Virus record (IMG/VR): IMGVR_UViG_3300010233_000073
Span: 8,963 to 40,864 of that record
Origin: a virus
Length of the DNA: 31,902 bases
Direction: 5' to 3' (one strand)
Shown here: one piece after another, positions 19,644 to 26,796 of the stretch
How the letters are laid out: every line of letters starts with the position of its first letter
How positions within the stretch are numbered: position 1 is the first letter of the stretch
Made by a program: the position numbers and the translations under genes
Notes under the pieces: model-generated
The model's input: only the letters and a program-made list of their open reading frames with translations
Told to the model about the DNA's origin: nothing
The model's database searches: none

Positions 19644-20639
19644 ATGGAAGAGATTGAAAAACAACTTCACACACCCGAAGCATTGGCATTGAGTGAGAAA
19701 CTTGAGTCGATTGTTCGCAGGCACATGCACTACTCGTCTCACACCGGCTACTTTTCGATCAACTGGCCGTTTGAGTTCATGGCGATGCGGGATGCCTACG
19801 AACTTGGGCGATCAGAAGAAAAGCCGATCACTATGACCGACGTGACGCTGATTCTTATCCAACCTCAGCCTGTCAATAAAACAACAACCCAACTCGCGGC
19901 AGAGTCTCCCGCTGGAGTTGTTGAGGCCCGCGAGTTTGGCGGCAAATGGTATTGGGTCATGTGGGATGAATGGCTGTCTACATACCACGGAAAACCCGAC
20001 GAACTGGACAAGAAGATTGAACATTGCAAAGACATGGAAGCGTCTGGCGTTGTCCTAGAAGGGCGACGGTCAGCGATCTACCCCGACCTTGTCGCCGACC
20101 GCGATAGGTTGAAGGCCCGCATTGCCGAACTTGAGGCGTGGATTAAGACGACGGGTCGCGGAATGCCGCCGGGCAATCCTGGTCGCCACACCTTGGCCAC
20201 CGAAGATTCCGAGCAGTATCGGCGGGATGAGGGGTTGGTCGAACCGCTGGGAATGGATGATTTTCCTAACAACAGCGAAGGATTCAACATCCAATGGAGT
20301 GATTCGAAGCGATGGCATATCGTCCACCCGTATGAAGTGGTTGGCAAAAACTCTTTCGCTCATCCAAATGAAGCCTTAGCCGCGATCAATGCCGCCCGTG
20401 GATGCAAGCCCATCGAACTCCTCACCGCCTCGACGCCGGTGGGGTCGAAGGTGCAGGCGATGGATAAAGTCGCGTTTCCGGATCGGTTGGTTTACGAGTT
20501 GGAATGGCAGGGATCGGAAGACGGAGCATGGCACACAACATATCTCGACCGCTATAACGGCAAGCACGATATGACCATCACCGCCGACCGCTTCCACCAG
20601 TTTCGCGTCGTTGCCGGGCCGGAAGTAGGTGGGAAATGA
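19644..20639 (+). CDS. Multi-module unknown protein with internal AINAARGCK module
   Basis: Encodes 331 residues. Segments: N-terminal helices (about 1-60); WYWVMWDEWLSTY (about 95-108); a coiled coil (LVADRDRLKARIAELEAWI, about 150-168); a W-I-V ... FAHPNEALAAINAARGCK segment (about 215-255) matching the 3368 and 6899 products; then a C-terminal strand region. It looks like a patchwork of phage modules. The ATG at 19644 is six bases after AAAGGAG; the in-frame ATG at 19638 touches that site. Driven by the promoter at 19588. Confidence 0.6.
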   Translation: MEEIEKQLHTPEALALSEKLESIVRRHMHYSSHTGYFSINWPFEFMAMRDAYELGRSEEKPITMTDVTLILIQPQPVNKTTTQLAAESPAGVVEAREFGGKWYWVMWDEWLSTYHGKPDELDKKIEHCKDMEASGVVLEGRRSAIYPDLVADRDRLKARIAELEAWIKTTGRGMPPGNPGRHTLATEDSEQYRRDEGLVEPLGMDDFPNNSEGFNIQWSDSKRWHIVHPYEVVGKNSFAHPNEALAAINAARGCKPIELLTASTPVGSKVQAMDKVAFPDRLVYELEWQGSEDGAWHTTYLDRYNGKHDMTITADRFHQFRVVAGPEVGGK

Positions 20640-20875
20640 AAAGGAACTCACGACAGCGGCGGCAGGCGGCACGGAAGGCGATGAGCCGGATGATTCAACG
20701 GGCACTATACGAAGCATCGCTACAAACTGATCCGCATGAATACCCATTTGATCCGGACTGGATGGTGCCAAGTAATGTGGTCTTCATCAGTACGCCGAAG
20801 ACCGCCGACCACAACTGGATTCACCACGAACCCGGTAGGCCGATGCAAGAAGTGGAAACGAAGGGAGAAAAGTAA
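20636..20875 (+). CDS. Basic small protein of unknown function
   Basis: Encodes 79 residues with a very basic start (KRNSRQRRQAARKAMSRMIQR) suited to nucleic-acid contact and a neutral tail. Not recognised. ATGA overlap upstream and TAATG overlap with the RMF-like gene. Confidence 0.55.
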   Translation: MKRNSRQRRQAARKAMSRMIQRALYEASLQTDPHEYPFDPDWMVPSNVVFISTPKTADHNWIHHEPGRPMQEVETKGEK

Positions 20876-21036
20876 TGGACCCAGAGGCACAAAAATACTA
20901 CGGCGAAGGTTATAGAAACTATCAATCTGGATACGAGATAGAGGAGAACCCATACGAAGGCGTAGACGATTTTGCCGCTGATTATTGGGATGATGGATGG
21001 TTAGCAGCAGAAGAAGATGAGGGGGAATGGAATTAA
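20875..21036 (+). CDS. RMF-like small acidic protein
   Basis: Encodes 53 residues: YYGEGYRNYQSGYEIEENPYEGV, then YWDDGWLAAEEDEGEW. The order G-x-x-x-x-x-x-G ... NPY ... W-x-x-GW-x-x-A-x-E-D matches ribosome modulation factor (RMF), which pairs bacterial ribosomes into inactive dimers. RMF is basic, while this protein is very acidic, so it may use the fold differently. It overlaps its neighbours (TAATG, and 10 bases with the next gene). Confidence 0.55.
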   Translation: MDPEAQKYYGEGYRNYQSGYEIEENPYEGVDDFAADYWDDGWLAAEEDEGEWN

Positions 21037-21701
21037 CCCCGCGAAACCGTGAACTAATCGAGCAATGGAAACGACCTCATGCCCCGTGGAAAACCGGGCA
21101 GATTTTGGAGAAGAAGATGAACGCGACTCAATTACGACATCCTGATGGAACAAACGTACCCGCATGGCAATGCGATCACTGTCTGCACATTTACGCCGAA
21201 AAAGAAGCCTACTCGTCGCAGAAGTGCTGCAAGTGCAGCGACTGTGGAAAGATCGACCGTGGCGTCATGGGCAAGTGCATCGACTGCCAATGGAAAGATT
21301 CCAACCAACGGGACCGAGAAGCACTTGAGAAGGCTGAAATCATTCCCGGCTATTCAGGAGCGGTTTGCAGCGGAGATCAATTCTGGTCCAGCATGGAAGA
21401 CTACCTTGACCAGCACGACGGCGAGGATTCAGGGATTCCCCAATATCTTCACACATGCAACATCCATCATCCGTCAATCGATACCGACGCCATCATTCAA
21501 GACTTGCACGAAAACATGGGCCTTGAAGACGAACTTGAAATCGAAGGTGAGAAGGAATTACGAGACGCCATTGACGCATTCAACAAGGCTAATGAGGCGG
21601 TCGTTTATTGGGATGAAGATTCGGCACACAAGACGCCGACTAACGAGGCGGAATGGATCGCGACTCGTGACGCCGCCATGGACCAGAAAGGCAGGGAGTG
21701 A
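21027..21701 (+). CDS. Zinc-ribbon protein with acidic helical tail
   Basis: Encodes 224 residues. WQCDHCLHIYAEKEAYSSQKCCKCSDCG then GKCIDCQW is a Cys-rich zinc-binding region (about residues 47-90). The rest is acidic and helical. Two starts are possible: ATG at 21027 (GAGGGGGA just upstream) or Met31 at 21117 (GGAG upstream). Its last bases are part of a near-identical 22-base sequence repeated at the end of the next gene. Unknown function. Confidence 0.6.
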   Translation: MELTPRNRELIEQWKRPHAPWKTGQILEKKMNATQLRHPDGTNVPAWQCDHCLHIYAEKEAYSSQKCCKCSDCGKIDRGVMGKCIDCQWKDSNQRDREALEKAEIIPGYSGAVCSGDQFWSSMEDYLDQHDGEDSGIPQYLHTCNIHHPSIDTDAIIQDLHENMGLEDELEIEGEKELRDAIDAFNKANEAVVYWDEDSAHKTPTNEAEWIATRDAAMDQKGRE

Positions 21702-21922
21702 TGAACAATAAAGAGCCGTACCAAGTGGATGACCGTGGAAATATCGCACAGTTTTACGAAGTTGAGTCAGGTGACATCATCGCCACTCTTGACCGTGAAG
21801 CGGGACCAAACGCAAACGATCTTGCGTGGGACGGTGGCGATGAAGTAACCAAGTGGGCCAAAGCAAATGGTTACGACGAAGAAATTGAAGAGGCTATCAA
21901 CAACCAGAAAGGCGGGGAGTGA
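21701..21922 (+). CDS. Small acidic protein of unknown function
   Basis: Encodes 73 residues, acidic: YQVDDRGNIAQFYEVESGDIIATLD, then VTKWAKANGYDEEIEEAINNQ. Not recognised. ATG at 21701 overlaps the previous TGA; an in-frame GTG at 21698 is an alternative start. Confidence 0.55.
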   Translation: MNNKEPYQVDDRGNIAQFYEVESGDIIATLDREAGPNANDLAWDGGDEVTKWAKANGYDEEIEEAINNQKGGE

Positions 21923-22557
21923 TGGTTTTCACCACAGACGACATAACCGGCAAGCCAGTTGATTTTGGGAGGCGAGAGAAAACAAAGATCGAAGACATCC
22001 CGATGGACCTACAACCAACCCGCAAGCCGCACCTACTTTCTCTCGACCCGTCATCATCCGCCATTGGCTACGCAATCTCAACCGACCCCGACACATTCAC
22101 CGAGTGTGGCGTGATCAAGCCGAAAATCTCGAAGTTCGCACGTTATCGAACCAAGCAAGGAATCACGACGGAAGCCGTCGAGCGGATCGCAGATATGCGG
22201 CATCAGTTGATTGAAGTGATCCAGCAATACGAGCCGGAAGTAACGATTGTGGAACTTCCATCAGGCCACGTTCATGGACGCAACAAGTCGAAGGGAAGCG
22301 GTCAGAGCATCCACGGAATGGGGGTCGGTGCAGTGCTGGCGATTTGTTGGGGTCACTGCAAGCCGATGAGCATCCAAGTAATCAATGCGAACACATGGAC
22401 GCGACGAACACCGAAGGAAAGGCGTACCGCGAGGATTCAACAGATATTCCCGGAATACGACGCAGCAAACGACAAGGGTGGTGATCAGGCCGACGCGATG
22501 GGGCTGGCGAGATGGTGGTATGCGAAACAATTAACAAAAGGATCAAACCGTGAGTGA
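21922..22557 (+). CDS. RuvC-like Holliday-junction resolvase
   Basis: Encodes 211 residues. LLSLDPSSSAIGYAI (Asp42), VTIVELPSGHVHG (acidic Glu on the second core strand) and a C-terminal GGDQADAMGLA give the D ... E ... D-x-x-D pattern of RuvC/RNase H-fold resolvases. It would cut branched DNA before packaging or complete recombination begun by the exonuclease and annealing pair. The ATG at 21922 overlaps the preceding TGA; Met28 is a possible later start, closer to the domain boundary. Confidence 0.78.
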   Translation: MVFTTDDITGKPVDFGRREKTKIEDIPMDLQPTRKPHLLSLDPSSSAIGYAISTDPDTFTECGVIKPKISKFARYRTKQGITTEAVERIADMRHQLIEVIQQYEPEVTIVELPSGHVHGRNKSKGSGQSIHGMGVGAVLAICWGHCKPMSIQVINANTWTRRTPKERRTARIQQIFPEYDAANDKGGDQADAMGLARWWYAKQLTKGSNRE

Positions 22558-23017
22558 GCAGCCTACACAAGCAGGATGGTGGTGGGCCGAAGTCAATTTC
22601 GGATTCACCAAAGCTGAGCAGATGATTCTAGAAGTACACGTCAACAACGGGTTTTTGTTTTGCCGTAGCAAACATGGAACCATGATGGTACATGACGACG
22701 CGATTACATGGCTCTGCCCGATTCCCGACGCCGAAAGCCTGATGAAGCAGGCGGAAGAGTTGAAAAAACTACAGGCCGACAATGCAACCTTTCGAGCTAC
22801 GTTCGCGACCCACGAGCAGGACATGGCGGACTTCGAAGCAAGGTGCAAGGAACTCGACGCGGCGAATGAAGAGTTGAAGACGCTGCGGGCCGGGATCGAC
22901 GCGGTTGACAGAGTTTGGGATTTGTCTGCGTACTTAAATGATCCTGATTTTTTACCCCATACCGAATACAAAATAATCGCCGCCGCAATCGCACTTCGAA
23001 AGGCCGGAAAGCCATGA
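22550..23017 (+). CDS. Phage protein with WPIP-like head and coiled coil
   Basis: Encodes 155 residues from GTG with AAAAGGA upstream. The head (GWWWAEVNFGF ... ITWLCPIPDAESL) resembles small phage proteins with Trp-rich strands; residues 65-115 form a coiled coil (LMKQAEELKKLQADNATFRATF, CKELDAANEELKTLRAGI). The C-terminus is a short helix. Overlaps both neighbours. Confidence 0.6.
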   Translation: MSEQPTQAGWWWAEVNFGFTKAEQMILEVHVNNGFLFCRSKHGTMMVHDDAITWLCPIPDAESLMKQAEELKKLQADNATFRATFATHEQDMADFEARCKELDAANEELKTLRAGIDAVDRVWDLSAYLNDPDFLPHTEYKIIAAAIALRKAGKP

Positions 23018-23262
23018 ACAACTCCATCGCAAAACAAATCGCCCGCGAGCTTCGGCAGAAAACATGGGTACCACCCAAACCGGGCCAGAGATGGACACAG
23101 ACAAGAGGCAAAAGAAAGCAGACACGACAGGTTTTTCGCGTCGATGATTTGGGAAACGTCGAGTACGCGATTATCTCGTAAGGCACTGCAATTTACGCAA
23201 CCAAAGTTTCACTTAGTCATTGGGATGCATGGGCGGCGACTGCGAAACTGGAGAAGTCATGA
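23014..23262 (+). pseudogene. VGQRW...W-x-x-W family gene interrupted by in-frame TAA
   Basis: From ATG 23014 the frame gives 55 residues (MNNSIAKQIARELRQKTWVP, KPGQRWTQ, ... VEYAIIS), then TAA at 23179-23181. The same frame stays open for 26 more codons (GTAIYATKVSLSHWDAWAATAKLEKS) to TGA at 23260-23262, which overlaps the next ATG as ATGA, like most pairs here. The downstream piece matches the end of the whole copy at 18485-18718 (TYRVGGRTWKTWQNKAKLME). So the gene once ran to 23262. A nonsense mutation, sequencing error or stop readthrough would all fit; translation of the short form alone is also possible. Confidence 0.6.
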
Positions 23263-23531
23263 CGCAACACGACACACGAATCGGCCCCTGCGAATGCGGG
23301 GCATGGCACCGGGAGTCGGATTGGCCGATGACCGCAGCCGAGGCCGCGAGAGGACCGCGAACCGACAAGTTTCAGTATATGAACCTGATAGCCATCGAAT
23401 GGCGTGACGTTGATTCATACAACGCTGCGTTTAGTGCAGGATCTTTATACCACCGAAAAAAGCCGTATACACCCACGGTTCATCCCATCCGTCTCGTCCC
23501 ACTCGAAACCCCGTCACCCACGAAGGAATAA
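23259..23531 (+). CDS. Small protein of unknown function
   Basis: Encodes 90 residues. IGPCECGAWHRESDW has a Cys-x-Cys...His cluster that may bind zinc; the rest includes a Trp/Tyr-rich region (YMNLIAIEWRDVDSYNAAF). The ATG at 23259 has GGAGAAG upstream and overlaps the TGA closing the interrupted gene; an in-frame ATG at 23220 would be longer but lacks a site. Not recognised. Confidence 0.6.
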   Translation: MTQHDTRIGPCECGAWHRESDWPMTAAEAARGPRTDKFQYMNLIAIEWRDVDSYNAAFSAGSLYHRKKPYTPTVHPIRLVPLETPSPTKE

Positions 23532-23534
23532 CAC

Positions 23535-23912
23535 ATGGGAGTCTTCGACACCCTTTACTGCAAATACCCGCTACCGATACCCGGCATGAACGACCGCGAA
23601 TACCAGACCAAGGACACGCCAGCACAATACTGCGACTCTTATGAGATTCGAGAAAACGGAACGCTCTGGCACCACGACCACGACACCGAAGATCGAAGCG
23701 ACCCCAAAGCGACTGGAATTGCACGGATTATTGGCATGGCCACACCGGTCAACTTCCGATGGATCGCGATCAACTTCACTGGAGAAATCCGGTTTTATAA
23801 CACCATCGAACCGGGAGGATGGATTGAATTCTCGTCCTACTTCATCGCCGGAAAGATTCAGTCCGTGACTTTAATCGAACATACGCCATCAAAGCCAAAG
23901 GAAGCCCCATGA
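23535..23912 (+). CDS. Conserved phage protein (MGVFDTLYCKYPLP family)
   Basis: Encodes 125 residues. The opening MGVFDTLYCKYPLPIPG and the EYQTKDTPAQYCDSYEI segment are characteristic of a widespread phage family of unknown function. The remainder is beta-rich (FRWIAINFTGEIRFYNTI, WIEFSSYFIAGKIQSVTLI). ATGA overlap with the next gene. Confidence 0.65.
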   Translation: MGVFDTLYCKYPLPIPGMNDREYQTKDTPAQYCDSYEIRENGTLWHHDHDTEDRSDPKATGIARIIGMATPVNFRWIAINFTGEIRFYNTIEPGGWIEFSSYFIAGKIQSVTLIEHTPSKPKEAP

Positions 23913-25048
23913 CCAGCCTCAACACGACCGCGATTAACTACGAACCGCCACGTACACCGATTGATTATCGGGTTTGCTTCTATCGTCCCTTAGACATGCT
24001 CGTGGAAGTACCCGCGAATAAACATCCCTACGTGGTTCGTGATTTCACTGGTGACCGTGCCCCATTCAATCGACGGTACGACATTATCCCGCTGCGAACC
24101 CACGTCATCACCGAGCCGCCGAAGGAACGCGATTGCTGCAAGCACCGTGAGTCCAAGTTATGGCCGCTAGGCATCGGTCTTTGCATCGAGTGCAGCTTGG
24201 CATATTCAAGGATCGAACGCGATCTGGTGAACACGGTCGATGAGTGGTTGCCGGTGACGAGTGGGGAATGGCAACAGGGATACCAACATTCTTCACCGTG
24301 GAATCCTAATGAATGGATTGATTCCAAAATCAGCGACTTTGCTTCGGTTTCTGAATGGATCAAGAATTCATGGGGAAAGGTTCGTCGCCGCAACCCGAAC
24401 TACCGACCACCAATCGACACGACGTACCAACTTCGCGACCGGCAAGCGGAAGCGAAACGACGTGGGGCGACTCAATGCCCGACGTGCCAGCTTTGGGGTG
24501 GCCATAGCGAGGACTGCAAGCCGAAGACACCACCTCCGGAAAAGGCCGAAGTAATAGCATCAGCCGACCATGAATCGCGGGTTGAGAGGTGTTTTGTTTG
24601 CGGCGATGCACTCGCTACCGGTCGCGTATGTATCAATGCTCGTTGCGGTAAGCCGACTGAAATGAAGTTCGGCAACACATACCGACATCCCGCATTCATC
24701 CACGAATTCATCCTTGTTGGGGAAGACCTTGATTATTGGATAATCAAGTTTAGTGATCGGGTTCAGCACTTGCGAAAGAATCATGAGTTTCGGTGCTTTT
24801 TAGTCAGGCCGTTCACGCCACGGCCCGCGACTTGGGAGGATGTGAAGGTTGGGGCTGTACTGGAACTTCCATGGGATGGCGACGAAGACAGTGCCGCCGG
24901 GAAAATGATAATCCGCGTCACGCATGTTCGCGAAAAGAGTTTTGACGCTGACAAACTGAAAAACAACTTGGATTGGTACGGAACAATGGAAGCAGTTGAC
25001 GGTGGTCAATACATCTTCATCCAGCCCGCCCCGGAGTCTAAGTCGTGA
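23909..25048 (+). CDS. Large multi-zinc protein of unknown function
   Basis: Encodes 379 residues. Several Cys clusters: CCKHRESKLWPLGIGLCIECSL (about 70-95), CPTCQLWGGHSEDC (about 190-203) and CFVCGDALATGRVCINARCG (about 230-250). The C-terminal 100 residues are strand-rich with WEDVKVGAVLELPWDGDE, recalling the VG-x-V phage barrel proteins at 9646 and 10049. No catalytic motif recognised. The multiple zinc ribbons suggest nucleic-acid or protein binding. Stop overlaps next start (GTGA). Confidence 0.6.
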   Translation: MTSLNTTAINYEPPRTPIDYRVCFYRPLDMLVEVPANKHPYVVRDFTGDRAPFNRRYDIIPLRTHVITEPPKERDCCKHRESKLWPLGIGLCIECSLAYSRIERDLVNTVDEWLPVTSGEWQQGYQHSSPWNPNEWIDSKISDFASVSEWIKNSWGKVRRRNPNYRPPIDTTYQLRDRQAEAKRRGATQCPTCQLWGGHSEDCKPKTPPPEKAEVIASADHESRVERCFVCGDALATGRVCINARCGKPTEMKFGNTYRHPAFIHEFILVGEDLDYWIIKFSDRVQHLRKNHEFRCFLVRPFTPRPATWEDVKVGAVLELPWDGDEDSAAGKMIIRVTHVREKSFDADKLKNNLDWYGTMEAVDGGQYIFIQPAPESKS

Positions 25049-25224
25049 GCATCGCCAGAATCCGCAAGAAATACTTCGCTCCAACGCGAGCCGAGCGTAA
25101 CCCGACGCTGGAAAGCAACCACGAGGCCCGCGTCCAGATGTATCAGGCGAGAGCGGATAAAAATCTCGACCTGCAAACCGGCGAACCTGTGAAAGTCGTT
25201 GCGGTGGCTCACGGGGAGAAGTAA
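25045..25224 (+). CDS. Small basic protein of unknown function
   Basis: Encodes 59 residues from a GTG that overlaps the previous stop (GTGA). Basic helical start (IARIRKKYFAPTRAERNP), Gln/Ala-rich middle, then a strand (EPVKVVAVAHG). Not recognised; coupling supports it. Confidence 0.55.
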   Translation: MSIARIRKKYFAPTRAERNPTLESNHEARVQMYQARADKNLDLQTGEPVKVVAVAHGEK

Positions 25225-25309
25225 GATGTACACGGAGGAATGCGACACCAGCCGAGGGTTTGGGTTCAACCCGATCTTCTATGACGCTGGCACACGCATA
25301 CCTCTTTAT

Positions 25310-25403
25310 GCCTCCGTAGCTCAATCGGTAGAGCAATCAAAGTTAGTTGGCCTGACAGCCGACCGAATGCGATAGGTTCCACGTTCAATTCGTGGCGGCG
25401 GCA
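25310..25403 (+). tRNA. tRNA of unusual length, anticodon uncertain
   Basis: Acceptor GCCTCCG (25310-25316) pairs at six of seven positions with CGGCGGC (25396-25402); discriminator A. The D arm is standard: TA-GCTC-AATCGGTA-GAGC (25317-25334). The T arm is perfect: CCACG-TTCAATT-CGTGG (25379-25395). No CCA is encoded. The 44 bases between D and T arms exceed a class I tRNA (about 23) and do not give a clean class II fold. A strong hairpin GTTGGC-CTGACA-GCCGAC (25346-25363) could present GAC (Val); ATC/GAT pairing at 25336-25338/25371-25373 suggests instead an insertion in the anticodon arm. Confidence 0.65.
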
Positions 25404-25436
25404 TTCGCGAAAAATGAACCACAAAGGAAACCAACA

Positions 25437-25577
25437 ATGATGCCTTACGACTCGGAGTATTTTACTAAACGATACATACAACAAATGATGCTCCAGCTTT
25501 CAGCACTCCGCAACATCCCGGAAGAGATTCGTTTTCTCGGACGAATCCGGATGATTCAGCAAGGAACCATTTCATGA
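25437..25577 (+). CDS. Very small helical protein
   Basis: Encodes 46 residues (MMPYDSEYFTKRYIQQMMLQLSALRN onwards), predicted helical. AAAGGAA lies upstream of the paired ATG codons at 25437 and 25440. Its end overlaps the lipoprotein start as ATGA. Not recognised; it begins the lysis-like unit. Confidence 0.5.
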   Translation: MMPYDSEYFTKRYIQQMMLQLSALRNIPEEIRFLGRIRMIQQGTIS

Positions 25578-25828
25578 AACCACACAATCTCTTCCTCAAC
25601 TTCTGCATCATTCTCGCGGCTATCGGCCTGCTTCACGGATGCAATCCCGTGCAACTCGACAGCAACTATTCCGCCCTGCTCGACCAGACGGCCAGCCTGA
25701 GCGACCGCACGGCCACGGCTGCGGAATCCGGCCAACTGACGCCCGCACAGCAAACTATCGCCTTACGCAAACAGGCGGGGGTCTGGAAGCGGTTTCAGGA
25801 TGCCCGTGATGGAAAGGCGGGACAATGA
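25574..25828 (+). CDS. Small phage lipoprotein
   Basis: Encodes 84 residues. A signal peptide (NLFLNFCIILAAIGLLHGC) ends in a lipobox, L20-H21-G22-C23, so Cys23 would be lipidated and the mature protein tethered to a membrane. The mature part is a polar helix (LLDQTASLSDRTATAAESGQ). Phage lipoproteins in this place are often outer spanins or exclusion proteins. No inner spanin partner is identified, so the role is open. ATGA overlaps on both sides. Confidence 0.7.
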   Translation: MKPHNLFLNFCIILAAIGLLHGCNPVQLDSNYSALLDQTASLSDRTATAAESGQLTPAQQTIALRKQAGVWKRFQDARDGKAGQ

Positions 25829-25971
25829 CTTCGCGAAGAAACATTCTGCGAGCAAAGGTTTTCCAAAAGAAAATCGAAGCAAAATTCAACCGATTACGAT
25901 TAGCTAAAGGTGAGCCGAAAAAGTTCAACGAAACAAAACGAGAAGCCTTGTGTAAAGGTCCAAGGAATTAA
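25825..25971 (+). CDS. Very small basic protein
   Basis: Encodes 48 residues, about one third Lys/Arg (MTSRRNILRAKVFQKKIEAK onwards). Starts by ATGA overlap with the lipoprotein gene. Not recognised. Confidence 0.5.
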   Translation: MTSRRNILRAKVFQKKIEAKFNRLRLAKGEPKKFNETKREALCKGPRN

Positions 25972-25973
25972 CC

Positions 25974-26342
25974 ATGAGCAACGCCATCGACGCTCTAGCC
26001 GACAAACTCGTAACCGCAGTCTCCCCGCATCTCGCGACCGACGACCAGCGGGAAGCATTCGCACAAGTCGCCCCGTCGCTCGTGACGCTTTCCGCCGGTG
26101 TCCTCAACATCCTGCGAACTGAACTCGAAGGCGACCCTGAACATTTCAAGCCGATTCTGTCGGATCACCTCGACGGCGGGGATGATATAATCGCGTCGTG
26201 GGATAGCGTCAACGGCACTTGGAAGCAGTTGAACGCAAAGAACGTCGCACGGATCGCCGCGTTGCACGAATGGACGCAGGATGCAATCGACGCCCTGAAA
26301 ATCGCCATCCCGATTGCGATTAAACTGGCGGTGGCACTGTGA
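25974..26342 (+). CDS. Helical protein of unknown function in the lysis-like unit
   Basis: Encodes 122 residues. Two long helical parts separated by a turn; the C-terminus is a hydrophobic helix (ALKIAIPIAIKLAVAL) that could insert in a membrane. AAGGAA precedes the ATG. GTGA overlap with the next gene. Not recognised. Confidence 0.6.
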   Translation: MSNAIDALADKLVTAVSPHLATDDQREAFAQVAPSLVTLSAGVLNILRTELEGDPEHFKPILSDHLDGGDDIIASWDSVNGTWKQLNAKNVARIAALHEWTQDAIDALKIAIPIAIKLAVAL

Positions 26343-26563
26343 AAACACAAGATTTTTGCTATTGGCTACAAGGCTTTCTTGAACTCCGTCAGGAGAACAA
26401 AGAGATTTCTGTTGAGCAGGTCAAAGTGATTCAGAACCATTTGAATCTTGTATTTCAACACGACATCGACCCGAAACAATCAGGCGATCCTGTTAAACTT
26501 CAATCACTTCATGATGGTAAAACTCAACCAACCAAGCAGGACGGCCCTATTTACCGATGTTGA
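26339..26563 (+). CDS. Conserved phage protein (DFCYWLQGF family)
   Basis: Encodes 74 residues from GTG. TQDFCYWLQGFLELRQENKEISVEQVKVIQNHLNLVFQHDIDP is a widespread phage sequence pattern of unknown function, often next to lysis or structural genes. The remainder is short and polar. GTGA overlap with the previous gene. Confidence 0.65.
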   Translation: MKTQDFCYWLQGFLELRQENKEISVEQVKVIQNHLNLVFQHDIDPKQSGDPVKLQSLHDGKTQPTKQDGPIYRC

Positions 26564-26796
26564 ACATGAACAAAACCCTCTTCATCCAACTTCTCGCCAC
26601 CTCCGCCGCCCGAATTGTTTTGGGTTACTTCGCAATTAAGATGGGCTTGAAGTCAGCGGAATACGGGCCTTCGATTGAAGGTTTCGCCATCGCGTTTGGT
26701 TCGACTGTCGGCCTTGGATGCACGCTGGTTTGGTCAATGATCGAGAAAAAGAAGCTGATCGCGATGCTGCCGGAGACTACGGAGATTAAGCCGTGA
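26557..26796 (+). CDS. Two-segment membrane protein, possible holin
   Basis: Encodes 79 residues with two hydrophobic segments (LFIQLLATSAARIVLGYFAI and GFAIAFGSTVGLGCTLVWSMI, the latter about residues 42-62) and a charged tail (EKKKLIAML). Size, segment number and position before a hydrolase fit a phage holin, which would open the inner membrane. ATG codons at 26557 and 26566 are both possible; neither has a strong Shine-Dalgarno. Holin function is inferred. GTGA overlap with the hydrolase. Confidence 0.55.
   Translation: MLNMNKTLFIQLLATSAARIVLGYFAIKMGLKSAEYGPSIEGFAIAFGSTVGLGCTLVWSMIEKKKLIAMLPETTEIKP

Noticed and set aside
25226-25375. A 49-codon ORF starting MYTEECDTSRGFGF
   Set aside because: It runs through the D arm and half of the tRNA at 25310-25403; the tRNA arms explain the sequence better, and no overlap with a neighbour supports it.
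25310-25403. The tRNA as a stop-codon suppressor that would read the TAA at 23179
   Set aside because: No loop presents a clear TTA anticodon, and TAA is used as a normal stop in many genes of the window.
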